DNA of 9,072 nucleotides from Planctomycetota bacterium (GTDB lineage: Bacteria; Planctomycetota; Planctomycetia; Pirellulales; Lacipirellulaceae). Under the pieces are notes generated by a model. The model worked only from the letters and a program-made list of their open reading frames with translations. It did not search any database and was not told the DNA's origin. The translations under genes were made by a program, and so were the position numbers. Positions within the stretch are counted from its first letter, which is position 1. Each line of letters begins with the position of its first letter. The stretch is taken from the NCBI GenBank assembly GCA_024278035.1, contig JAJRUA010000143.1, positions 1-9,072 on the forward strand. Direction: 5' to 3'. Below are positions 1 through 7,059 of this stretch, one piece after another.

Positions 1-3
1 AAG

Positions 4-336
4 TCAAAGCTGTAGGTCCAAAGTGGGGGGTGCCTCTTCTCGTCGATGAGGGGCCTTGGACGATTTCGGTTCTTCAGGACGCAGTACGAGCCGCGCAGGG
101 GGGGCTTGCGCGGGGCTGACGGCTGGCAGCTCTTTGCCAATCCCGATGGTGGATGGTGTTGTCCTTTCAGACGATTGGGGGTCGGTGCTCAATTGCCGAA
201 TGATCGTCACGCCCACCACGAGCACGGTGCAAGTGATGGCCGTCAACGCCCAGCCAACGGACCAGGCGGTGGTGGCGTTTCTAGAGAGCTCTTGGGAAGT
301 CGGAGCAAGTCGATCACTGGGCAGAGAGGGGGTCAT
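4..336 (-). CDS. Small single-pass membrane protein in the ftsL position downstream of rsmH
   Basis: This 110-residue protein has one clear hydrophobic segment at about residues 25-47 (from W25 through the VVGVTII stretch). A short polar N-terminus precedes it. A tail of about 60 residues follows, rich in Pro, Ser, Arg and Glu. The gene starts with ATG 52 bases after the rsmH stop on the same strand, so it is probably co-transcribed. In many bacteria the gene after rsmH is ftsL, a bitopic division protein of similar size. The topology fits, but the tail is proline-rich and shows no leucine-zipper heptads, so FtsL identity is only a positional guess. No good Shine-Dalgarno sequence precedes the ATG. 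No enzymatic motif is visible. The TGA stop lies three bases from the window edge. Confidence 0.65.
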   Translation of the reverse strand: MTPSLPSDRLAPTSQELSRNATTAWSVGWALTAITCTVLVVGVTIIRQLSTDPQSSERTTPSTIGIGKELPAVSPAQAPPARLVLRPEEPKSSKAPHRREEAPPTLDLQL

Positions 337-388
337 AATGTCGGCTTGTCGCAGGTTCCTCGGCCTGCGTCAACGACACATCGCTCCC

Positions 389-1291
389 TCAAATTCGCTC
401 AGCAACTCGCATCTTAGCGCTTCGCGATCGCGGGTTGGTGGCGATCTCGGCGTCGGTGGGCCGAATTGGCTTGTTCGTGAGGATTCGTAGTCGATCGTCC
501 GCACGAAAAGCGGTCTTTACGAGCCGATCTTCGAGCGAGTGAAAGCTAATCAGAGTGATCCGCCCACCGGACGACAGCAGTGCTGGCAGCCGCTCCAGTG
601 CGTTCTCCACATGGCCCAGCTCATCGTTCACAGCGATCCGAAGGGCTTGGAAGGTTCGCGTTGCCGGATGAATGCGGGGATCGTAGTTCCGGGGAACCGC
701 TCGCCGGACGATGTTGGCAAGGTCGTCGGCCGTTTTGATTGGCTCTGACCGGCGGCGTTCGACAATCGCTCGGGCAATCCGCCGACTACAACGTTCTTCG
801 CCATACTTAAAAATCACATTGGCCAAATGCTCTGCGCTTAGCCGAGCGATGAGCCCCCAGGCGGGCTCTCCCTCTGTCGGATCGAACCGCAAATCGAGAC
901 TCTCGGTGCTGTTGAAGCTGAAGCCTCGGTCGGACGTTTCAAGTTGGTCGCTAGAGAGCCCCAAGTCGAGCAGGATGCCGGAGAGCACGGCAAGGCAGCT
1001 CTTGTCATCGGGGACGAACCCTGCTTCGACGATCAACTCCGGAGCGTCAATGTAGCTGGCATGGGCTACTGACACTGGCAGGCCTTTGAGAGATTTCTCG
1101 GCATGGGCGACGGCAAGCGGGTCGCGATCGAGCGCAAGAATCCGGCCATCGGGCTTAATCCGCTCGGCCAAGGCCCGCGTGTGCCCCCCGCCACCAAGCG
1201 TGCCATCGAGCAGCAGGTCGCCCGGCTTAGGAGCCAATTGCTCAAGCACCTCAGCCATCAGAACGGGAACGTGGACAGTGGTCATACGCAT
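389..1291 (-). CDS. rsmH: 16S rRNA (cytosine-1402-N4)-methyltransferase RsmH (MraW)
   Basis: This SAM-dependent enzyme N4-methylates C1402 in the decoding site of 16S rRNA. The 300-residue length matches the family (about 310). The N-terminal HVPVLMAEVLEQL is followed by the glycine-rich SAM loop DGTLGGGGHTRAL (residues 29-41), ALDRDP with acidic D55/D57 (53-58), LLDLGLSS (108-115), RGFSF, LDLRFDP, the HPATRTFQALRIAVNDEL block (about 208-225), SFHSLEDR (249-256) and the terminal PRSRSAKMR. Two in-frame ATGs are possible, at 1291 and 1285. The purine run AAGAG at 1295-1299 is 3 bases from the first and 9 bases from the second, so 1285 (protein starting MTTVHVPVL) is a serious alternative. The gene begins only 6 bases after the phosphoesterase stop, which suggests co-transcription. 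No mraZ or other dcw gene precedes it. Confidence 0.97.
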   Translation of the reverse strand: MRMTTVHVPVLMAEVLEQLAPKPGDLLLDGTLGGGGHTRALAERIKPDGRILALDRDPLAVAHAEKSLKGLPVSVAHASYIDAPELIVEAGFVPDDKSCLAVLSGILLDLGLSSDQLETSDRGFSFNSTESLDLRFDPTEGEPAWGLIARLSAEHLANVIFKYGEERCSRRIARAIVERRRSEPIKTADDLANIVRRAVPRNYDPRIHPATRTFQALRIAVNDELGHVENALERLPALLSSGGRITLISFHSLEDRLVKTAFRADDRLRILTNKPIRPTDAEIATNPRSRSAKMRVAERI

Positions 1292-1297
1292 GGACTC

Positions 1298-2536
1298 TTA
1301 CGATTGGCACCGTAGGGTTAACAAGCCAAGCTCGGGGGGACAATTGTAACGCAACGGAAAAAGCGAGCCCGTTCCGCGGCTCACGTGCATCGTGGTCCCC
1401 TCATGGTGGAACAGGCCCGATGCGTAGCGTACGCCATGTCGGCTCGGACAAAGGAGCGGCCCGAACCAAGGGAAGCAGACCTGCCCTCCATGCGTATGGC
1501 CTGCTAGGACAAGATCGATACCCTGTTCACAAGCCCATTCAAAGCGATCCGGCGTATGAACCAGGGCAAGCGTGAAGCGGCTCGCGTCATCAAGGGGAGG
1601 GGCCGCCGGTAACCAAGGTCGTTCATCACCACAAAGGGTGATCTTACTACCCGTCCCAAAACTTTCAGCTACCTCGATCTTTTTCGACCGCTGGGCACCA
1701 CTGTCTGATCGGTTCAGGGGTGGGCTCTTAGTACCACTTGCCAAATCAATCTCTAAGGTTTGCCCTCCCAGATGCGTTAGGCCAGCATCTAAAAGTCGTT
1801 TTCGCAATTCGACAGGATCAAGCTCCTTGAGGTCATGGTTCCCGAGAACGAAAAACGTGCCATATTGCGAGCGTAACTCTCCGAGCGTCGAATCGATCCA
1901 TTCCAACTGGGGCGTATGTTCGACGATATCGCCCGTGATACAAACGAGATCGGGCTCCCAGGCGTTGGCGATTCGCACGACTTCACGGAAATACTCGATG
2001 CCAAGGCGTCCTGACATGTGAAGGTCGGTCAGATGGGCAATTCGCAACCCCTCCGCCTCGACAGGAAGCCCTGCGAGGTGGTGTTCATGGCGTTCAACAT
2101 GAAGCTTGAGTAATTGGTTGCCCGGCAAACGAGCAATCTGCGCAAGCCTTGCCGAACCGGTCGCAGCCGCCCCCAGTTTTTTCCCCAGAGAAACCACTTC
2201 CGTCTCGAACGAAGCAACCGGGCGTTGCCGGTGGGGGTCGCGCCACCGTTGGGTAATTCTTGTGAACCCGAAAATCAGCAAGACAACGACGCACCCAGCA
2301 GAATACCAACGAAACCAATTGACACCGAGAGGGTTCTCCGACGCCAGGGCGAGCGTCACAGCGTAGATCGGCATGCCCACGACGAGAACACCGCTGACGG
2401 CCGTCAGGGCATCGATGAGCTTTCTCGCCCAATTGAGGCCGTGAGAACGGTTCACCACCTCAACCCACAAAACGCCATGCCCTAGCAAAGCGGCTAGTAG
2501 CCAAACGGTATCGGCGATCGTTTCGGTCGCCGACAT
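1298..2536 (-). CDS. Membrane-anchored calcineurin-like metallophosphoesterase
   Basis: This 412-residue protein has an N-terminal membrane domain and a C-terminal binuclear metallophosphoesterase domain. Hydrophobic segments lie at about residues 9-29, 45-66 and 78-95. The catalytic metal-ligand motifs appear in order: D171-x-H173 (LTDLHMSG), G202-D203, G232-N-H-D235, H327 (LVHTPD) and G346-H-T-H-G-G. All ligands are present, so it should be active. The arrangement resembles the YkuE/YaeI group, some members of which hydrolyse lipid A or UDP-sugar-linked lipids, but the substrate cannot be read from sequence. A hydrophilic stretch of about 30 residues (about 267-297, rich in Ser, Lys and Arg) is inserted between the GNHD and GHTH motifs. 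The ATG start follows the regulator stop by 48 bases, with no evident ribosome-binding site. The stop is 6 bases before rsmH. Confidence 0.9.
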   Translation of the reverse strand: MSATETIADTVWLLAALLGHGVLWVEVVNRSHGLNWARKLIDALTAVSGVLVVGMPIYAVTLALASENPLGVNWFRWYSAGCVVVLLIFGFTRITQRWRDPHRQRPVASFETEVVSLGKKLGAAATGSARLAQIARLPGNQLLKLHVERHEHHLAGLPVEAEGLRIAHLTDLHMSGRLGIEYFREVVRIANAWEPDLVCITGDIVEHTPQLEWIDSTLGELRSQYGTFFVLGNHDLKELDPVELRKRLLDAGLTHLGGQTLEIDLASGTKSPPLNRSDSGAQRSKKIEVAESFGTGSKITLCGDERPWLPAAPPLDDASRFTLALVHTPDRFEWACEQGIDLVLAGHTHGGQVCFPWFGPLLCPSRHGVRYASGLFHHEGTTMHVSRGTGSLFPLRYNCPPELGLLTLRCQS

Positions 2537-2584
2537 CGACGCTTTTGTGAGAAAAAAGGGAAAGAGTTATCGTCCAACAGACTA

Positions 2585-4369
2585 CTAGACAGGCAAGTGG
2601 CCCGTTATGGCTTGCTCGATCGTTTCGAGCAGTTGATCCAATCGGAACGGCTTGTACAGCACCGCCTTGAGGCCCGCCTGGCGTGCTTTAACGATCGTAT
2701 GCCCCGGATCGTAGCCGAAAGCGGTCATGAGAATAAGTGGCGGATTCTCGACCCGCTCTTTAAGGTTTAGCAACAATTCGTAGCCCGTCATGTCCGGCAG
2801 ATTGATATCGGCCAGCATGGCGTCGTAGTTCGCGGCGAGGTTCGAGCCGAGGGCCCCCTTATCGACGGCGCTAAGATTCCTTGCCATCGACATGGCTTCT
2901 TTGCCATCGTGGGCCGTTTCGACAACGCATCCATAAGGCTCAAGCAGATCATGGGCAGACGATCGGACGGTACCGTCGGCATCGACTACAAGAATGCGTC
3001 GCCCGGCGAGCAAAGGACGCTCTTCGGGGCGAACGTTTGCCGGGAGCGCCTCGACTGGCGAAAGGGATTGGCCCACTTGCTGGATCACCCGCTTAATATC
3101 GCGGGCGTTCTTGAGGATTCTTTGGAGTCGCTCGACAATTTCTGGCTCACGGTTGAGGCACCCCTCCATGGCATTCACCGCATCGTTCAGTATGTCGTCC
3201 ACAGGAAGGGCGACCGCCGAGTGGATCGCTTCGACACTTGCCGCCGCGGTGGTTGCCTTTTCCGCAGCAAGCAGATCCATCGTGTTGAGTGCCGCAGCCA
3301 CATCGCGGCAGAAAATTTCGAGGTACTGCCGATCGTTCTTGGTAAAGGCACGTCGTTCGGGGCTTTCCACGTTGAACGTCCCGATGATGCGATCGTGCCA
3401 CTGAAGGGGAATCGTGAGCGAACTCCGCGCATTGGCCGCTCCTTCGAGATAAAGCGGGTCCTCGCTCGTGTCTTCGCAAAGATAGCTGGCCCCGGTCGCT
3501 GCGACAAAACCGGTGACACCGTTGCCGCTCGTCTCCGCACGCAGCGGTCGGCTCTCCGCTTCTTCTTTAATGCCTGAGGCGAGAAGCGGCCTTAATTCTC
3601 CCGTCGCTTCATCGAGCAAACGGATTTCAACCACATCGTAAAGCAAAACATCCTGCGTTCCTTGCAGGATGTTTTCTTTGAGTAAATCGATCCGCTCTTC
3701 CACGCCCATGTCTGCCACTTCTTCAGGCAAGAGATCAGAGAGCTCAATGCCTGCGCGGTGGATCGCGGCGAGTTTTTCTTGCTGGAGTTGTTGGTCGGTA
3801 ACGTCGCGAAGCGTAACGACAAGATGCTCGGGTTTTTCTCCCTCAAAATTAAGAACGGGAGCGGCATGGAGTCGGTAGTAGCGATTTTCACCGTAGCATA
3901 TCGTCGAGGCGGTCGGTTTGCCCGTCTGAAAGGCGACATCGAACGGCCTGAGTTCGGGGCCCAATATCTCAGGGCAATCGAGCACCTGGTAAAAGTTTTT
4001 TCCAATCACCTCTTTCTGGCCGACCCATTCTCGCAGCCGACCGTTGCCCCAGACGATTTGGTTGTCGGCATCGATCAGCACCACGCCATCGGGCATGGCG
4101 CTCAGAATCTGGACGTTGTGGATGAGTTGCGTCGCATCCGCCGCCGGAGCAAAATGGTCGGCATCGGCATAAATGCCATCGAATCCGCCTTTTGCGAGTC
4201 GAGCAATCGCCTTGGCCGGCGAACGCACCGGAACCACCTTCACATCGGGGCCAAGGCGCTCGGCAAGATCGGTGGCTATGGACCGATCCTCACACAAGCA
4301 AAGAACCCTGTGGAGGCCTGATCGGCTTGATTGGTCAAGGTCGGTTGTTACGCCTGTTTCAGACACCAC
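2585..4369 (-). CDS. Multidomain sensory regulator: degenerate REC - PAS - GAF - linker - REC, no kinase domain
   Basis: This 594-residue soluble protein is built from signalling domains. Residues about 20-80 (RVLCLCEDRS onward) look like a receiver fold without a usual phospho-acceptor site. About 85-195 is a PAS domain (MPDGVVLIDADNQIVWGN, ending in VTLRDVTDQQ). About 200-365 is a GAF domain containing RSSLTIPLQWHDRIIGTFNVES. A helical, charged linker (366-450) follows, then a C-terminal receiver (457-590) with D463, phospho-acceptor D521 (LADINLPDMTG), T549 (LMTAFG) and K573 (LYKPF). No HATPase/CA domain or output DNA-binding domain is present, so it would need a partner kinase and another output. 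The C-terminal receiver carries an insertion of about 13 residues before the acceptor strand. The start is GTG, followed directly by a second GTG, with no clear Shine-Dalgarno site. It is the first gene of the minus-strand block. Ligand and partners are unknown. Confidence 0.88.
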   Translation of the reverse strand: MVSETGVTTDLDQSSRSGLHRVLCLCEDRSIATDLAERLGPDVKVVPVRSPAKAIARLAKGGFDGIYADADHFAPAADATQLIHNVQILSAMPDGVVLIDADNQIVWGNGRLREWVGQKEVIGKNFYQVLDCPEILGPELRPFDVAFQTGKPTASTICYGENRYYRLHAAPVLNFEGEKPEHLVVTLRDVTDQQLQQEKLAAIHRAGIELSDLLPEEVADMGVEERIDLLKENILQGTQDVLLYDVVEIRLLDEATGELRPLLASGIKEEAESRPLRAETSGNGVTGFVAATGASYLCEDTSEDPLYLEGAANARSSLTIPLQWHDRIIGTFNVESPERRAFTKNDRQYLEIFCRDVAAALNTMDLLAAEKATTAAASVEAIHSAVALPVDDILNDAVNAMEGCLNREPEIVERLQRILKNARDIKRVIQQVGQSLSPVEALPANVRPEERPLLAGRRILVVDADGTVRSSAHDLLEPYGCVVETAHDGKEAMSMARNLSAVDKGALGSNLAANYDAMLADINLPDMTGYELLLNLKERVENPPLILMTAFGYDPGHTIVKARQAGLKAVLYKPFRLDQLLETIEQAITGHLPV

Positions 4370-4461
4370 GTAGAAACACTATTGGTCCAGATGCGGGGAA
4401 GTAAGGAAAGGAGGCAAAGCTCACTATGGGCTGGTCGGCTCATATACGTCGCCAATCTCCC

Positions 4462-4486
4462 TAGGGCTTCGGCAACTCAAGCCCTA
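4462..4486. repeat. Perfect 8-bp inverted repeat (hairpin) in the divergent spacer
   Basis: TAGGGCTT at 4462-4469 pairs exactly with AAGCCCTA at 4479-4486 around a 9-base loop. Neither side is followed by a T-run, so it does not look like an intrinsic terminator. It lies about 95 bases upstream of the sensory regulator start and could be an operator or a leader hairpin. Its role is inferred only. Confidence 0.4.
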
Positions 4487-4541
4487 TGTGGTATGGTAAC
4501 CGTCGCACTGTAGGGGACAACGGGTAAATCAAAAAAACTCG

Positions 4542-4568
4542 GGTGACTCTGTTCGGTGACATCTGTTC
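4542..4568. repeat. Tandem imperfect 13/14-base direct repeat
   Basis: GGTGACTCTGTTC (4542-4554) is followed immediately by GGTGACATCTGTTC (4555-4568). The two units differ by a single inserted A. The repeat sits just after an A7 run and about 175 bases upstream of the sensory regulator start. It could be a paired regulator-binding site or a replication-slippage product. The sequence alone does not decide. Confidence 0.45.
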
Positions 4569-4953
4569 GCTGGATGCCACTCTTGTCGGCATCGTCTCGG
4601 GCGGAGCCTCTCGTTGAGTCCCAGTGGGTCGACAATGTCGAGAATCTCATCGGCGTGCCCGTGTGGTCCCCCTAAAAGCTACGAACGGAACCCCGTATAG
4701 CGGTTACCAGCCGACTTCAGCCCCAACAGCCCCTTTATTCGGCGAGCTTTACACTAGCCCCCGGCTCGGGGCGGGGCTTGAAATGGGGGTGTCTTTTCGC
4801 TTTGTCTTCCCCGTATCCCCCGAATACGCGGTGACAAATGCCCCCGCGTCGCCTAGAATCAGCCCTCCCGCCAAGATCGCCCCTCGGGGCTCCCGCCGCG
4901 ATTTCTCTTTCGATTCTCCTTTTTTGCGACGCCCTCGTCCCCCTAACGGACGC

Positions 4954-4957
4954 GAGG
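4954..4957 (+). promoter_or_regulatory. Shine-Dalgarno site that fixes the typA start
   Basis: GAGG at 4954-4957 lies 9 bases before the ATG at 4967. It supports that ATG over the upstream in-frame ATG at 4838, which would add 43 low-complexity residues absent from the TypA family. Confidence 0.6.
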
Positions 4958-4966
4958 CGACCCTGT

Positions 4967-6859
4967 ATGAAGACTGCTGCCTCGGGCACCTACGCCCAAG
5001 AATCTCTCCGCAATGTGGCCATTATTGCCCACGTTGACCATGGCAAAACGACGCTGGTCGATCAGCTTTTGTACCAATCGGGCCGTTACCGCGATGAGGA
5101 TCTCGACAAAATGGCCGGCGGCCAGCATGGCTTGGTCTTTGACTCGAATGATTTGGAGCGTGAGCGGGGCATCACGATTTTCAGCAAGAATTGTGCCATC
5201 GAATACGAGTCGCTTGCCGGTGAAAAATTACGGATCAACTTGATCGACACGCCGGGCCACGCGGACTTCGGCGGCGAAGTCGAGCGTGTTCTGATGATGG
5301 CAGACGGCGTGCTTCTGCTGATCGATGCCTACGAAGGGCCCATGCCACAGACGCGGTTCGTTTTACAAAAAGCGCTCGGACTTGGCCTGCACCCGATCAT
5401 TGTTGTGAACAAAATCGACCGTCCCGACTCGCGGCCCGAAGACGTGGTGACCGAAGTCTTTGATCTGCTTGTGGACCTGGGGGCCGACGATGAGACGCTC
5501 GACTTCCCTACCGTCTATGCCTCCGCCAAGAATGGCTACGCCTCGCTATCGCCTACCGAAAAACCTGACGATATGCGAGCGCTGCTTGAAGTGATTATCG
5601 ACCATGTCCCCTCGCCGCATGGCAAGCCGGACAAACCGATGCAAATGTTGGTCACCACAATCGATTTCTCGGAGTTTGTGGGGCGCGTGGCGATTGGCCG
5701 CGTTTTCAACGGCAGCCTCAAGGATCGCCAGCGCGTGGCGGTTGTCGATCAACGGGGCGAAGTCACCAACCAACAGGTGGGCCAACTCTTTACGTTTGAG
5801 GGGCTCGATCGCAAGGAAGCGAAAGAAGTTTGTTGTGGCGATCTTTGTGCTGTCGTGGGGCTCGATCCCATTAGCATCGGTGACACAATCGCCGCCCCCG
5901 ATTTGCCAGCGGCCCTTCAGTCGCTGAAGGTGGATGAGCCGACGTTGCACATGACGTTCCGAGTGAACGACGGGCCTTTCTCGGGAAGGGTAGGGAAATA
6001 CCTTACCAGCCGCCAGATCGGGGAACGGCTTCAACGGGAACTTCGCTCCGATGTTGCCTTGCGGGTCGAGACAGGTGAGACGATGGATCAGTTCCGCGTT
6101 TCTGGTCGGGGCATGATGCACCTGGGAATCTTGATTGAAAATCTTCGCCGCGAAGGCTTTGAGCTTTGCGTAGGCAAACCACAGGTCGTCGTCCGGGAGC
6201 GGGAGGGTGTGAAAGAAGAGCCCATCGAGCTGCTTGTAGTGGATGCGCCCGAAGAGCATCAAAGCTCCGTCATGGCGCTTGTCGGCGACCGGCGGGCTCA
6301 GCTCATCAAGCTTAGCCAAAAGGCGAATACCGCCGGTTTTGTTCACATGGAGTTCTCCATCCCCGCTAGGTCGTTGATTGGTCTGCGAAGCCGCCTTCTG
6401 ACCGCCACGCAGGGGAATGCTGTCGTTCACCACTCGCTGCTCGACTACGAGCCGGTGCGTGGTGCGGTGCCCCACAGGCCCTACGGCGTGTTGATCGCAA
6501 GCGAGCCGGGCCGAGTGACGGCCTACTCGCTCGATGCCCTCTACGACCGAGGCGTCTTCTTCGTTCGACCGGGTGACGAAGTTTATGAAGGCCAGGTCGT
6601 AGGCGAAAACTGCAAGGCAGGCGATCTAGTGGTTAATGTTGTCCGTGGCAAAAAACAGACGAACGTCCGTGCCTCAGGCAAGGATGACAATAGCCAAGTG
6701 CGCCCCCCGCGTGAAATGTCGCTCGAAGCCAGCTTGGAATACATTGACGAAGACGAGCTTCTCGAAATCACGCCCGATGGCGTACGAATCCGCAAGGTTA
6801 TGCTCCGCGAAGCGGACCGCCGCCGCGAAGCCCGCCGCCTCGCTGCCGCGATCGAATAG
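4967..6859 (+). CDS. typA: Ribosome-associated translational GTPase TypA/BipA
   Basis: TypA is a ribosome-binding GTPase related to EF-G and LepA, involved in 50S assembly and in stress or cold adaptation. The 630 residues slightly exceed the usual 605-615. G1 is AHVDHGKT (21-28), switch I is ERGITIFSKN (66-75), G3 is DTPGH (94-98), G4 is NKID (148-151) and G5 is SAKNG (186-190). The beta-barrel domain II follows, then the EF-G-III-like domain and domain V (about 418-500, with VVDAPEEHQSSVMALVGDRR). Last comes the TypA-specific C-terminal domain with PARSLIGLRSRLLTAT (466-481) and GKKQTNVRASGKDD (561-574), close to the canonical GKKLTNMRASG. The ATG at 4967 is chosen because homologous sequence begins there and GAGG precedes it. 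The gene is monocistronic, divergent from the regulator block and convergent with mtnC. Switch I reads IFSKN where many bacteria have ILAKN, a minor variant. Confidence 0.97.
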   Translation: MKTAASGTYAQESLRNVAIIAHVDHGKTTLVDQLLYQSGRYRDEDLDKMAGGQHGLVFDSNDLERERGITIFSKNCAIEYESLAGEKLRINLIDTPGHADFGGEVERVLMMADGVLLLIDAYEGPMPQTRFVLQKALGLGLHPIIVVNKIDRPDSRPEDVVTEVFDLLVDLGADDETLDFPTVYASAKNGYASLSPTEKPDDMRALLEVIIDHVPSPHGKPDKPMQMLVTTIDFSEFVGRVAIGRVFNGSLKDRQRVAVVDQRGEVTNQQVGQLFTFEGLDRKEAKEVCCGDLCAVVGLDPISIGDTIAAPDLPAALQSLKVDEPTLHMTFRVNDGPFSGRVGKYLTSRQIGERLQRELRSDVALRVETGETMDQFRVSGRGMMHLGILIENLRREGFELCVGKPQVVVREREGVKEEPIELLVVDAPEEHQSSVMALVGDRRAQLIKLSQKANTAGFVHMEFSIPARSLIGLRSRLLTATQGNAVVHHSLLDYEPVRGAVPHRPYGVLIASEPGRVTAYSLDALYDRGVFFVRPGDEVYEGQVVGENCKAGDLVVNVVRGKKQTNVRASGKDDNSQVRPPREMSLEASLEYIDEDELLEITPDGVRIRKVMLREADRRREARRLAAAIE

Positions 6860-6871
6860 AACGTGGCAAGC

Positions 6872-6904
6872 CTCTCGGTGCCCGCTACCGGAGATTATTT
6901 GATT
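6872..6904 (+). terminator. Possible intrinsic terminator of typA
   Basis: Beginning 13 bases after the typA stop, CTCTCGGT (6872-6879) pairs with ACCGGAG (6887-6893) over 7 bp with one bulged T and a 7-base loop. The T-rich tail ATTATTTGATT follows. The stem is short and the tail is broken by A and G, so this is a weak candidate. Confidence 0.35.
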
Positions 6905-6917
6905 GCGGATTGGAGAT
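6904..6917. repeat. 14-base repeat copy 1, downstream of mtnC
   Basis: TGCGGATTGGAGAT here is identical to 8498-8511, in the same orientation. The two copies bracket the mtnD-mtnC pair. Motifs of the GCGGATTG type are, to my recollection, common dispersed intergenic repeats in planctomycete genomes. Confidence 0.55.
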
Positions 6918-6935
6918 GGCTGACTCAGCTAAGGA

Positions 6936-6960
6936 TTGGCCGATAGATAACTTCGGCCAA
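6936..6960. repeat. Perfect 8-bp hairpin in the typA/mtnC convergent spacer
   Basis: TTGGCCGA (6936-6943) and TCGGCCAA (6953-6960) form a perfect stem with a 9-base loop between two convergent genes. On the plus strand it is followed by an A-rich run (AAGAAAAAGA), and on the minus strand by no T-run. A standard intrinsic terminator is therefore not supported in either direction, although the position suggests a role in 3'-end formation. Confidence 0.4.
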
Positions 6961-7059
6961 AAGAAAAAGAGCAACGTACCGGACCGATCTTAGAGAGTGT
7001 CCCCCGAACTCAATGGCCCGTACAGCGGCCCCTTGTATCTTCCATGCGCCCCCGCTGCC

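Larger units (their letters stand above)
4370..4966. other. Gene-free divergent intergenic region between the sensory regulator and typA
   Basis: About 600 bases separate two divergent starts, so promoters for both directions should lie here. I see no convincing ORF, tRNA or known riboswitch. It contains the 8-bp hairpin at 4462-4486, an A7 run at 4531-4537, a tandem 13/14-base repeat (4542-4568), a 6-bp hairpin (4573-4578 with 4588-4593), and a C/G-rich segment with short stems (4759-4771). A pyrimidine-rich leader runs down to the typA ribosome-binding site. No sigma-70 box pair is good enough to call. The best, TTGAAA at 4778 with a 17-base spacer, has only a 2/6 match at -10. Confidence 0.6.

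Noticed and set aside
4778..4806. Sigma-70-like promoter for typA (TTGAAA, 17-base spacer).
   Set aside because: The -10 hexamer TTTGTC matches only two of six consensus positions.
4900..4925. tRNA T-arm-like TTCGATTC.
   Set aside because: There are no pairing T-stem arms, acceptor stem or anticodon arm around it.
4838..4966. Upstream in-frame extension of typA from an ATG at 4838 (43 extra residues).
   Set aside because: The extension is Pro/Arg-rich, unlike TypA N-termini, and has no ribosome-binding site, whereas the ATG at 4967 has GAGG at a suitable distance.
4624..5037. 137-codon plus-strand frame over the spacer and the start of typA.
   Set aside because: It overlaps typA in another frame, has low-complexity composition and no motif or ribosome-binding site.
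5546..6475. 309-codon open frame antisense to typA.
   Set aside because: It is a shadow of codon bias on the opposite strand of a conserved gene, with no recognisable motif.
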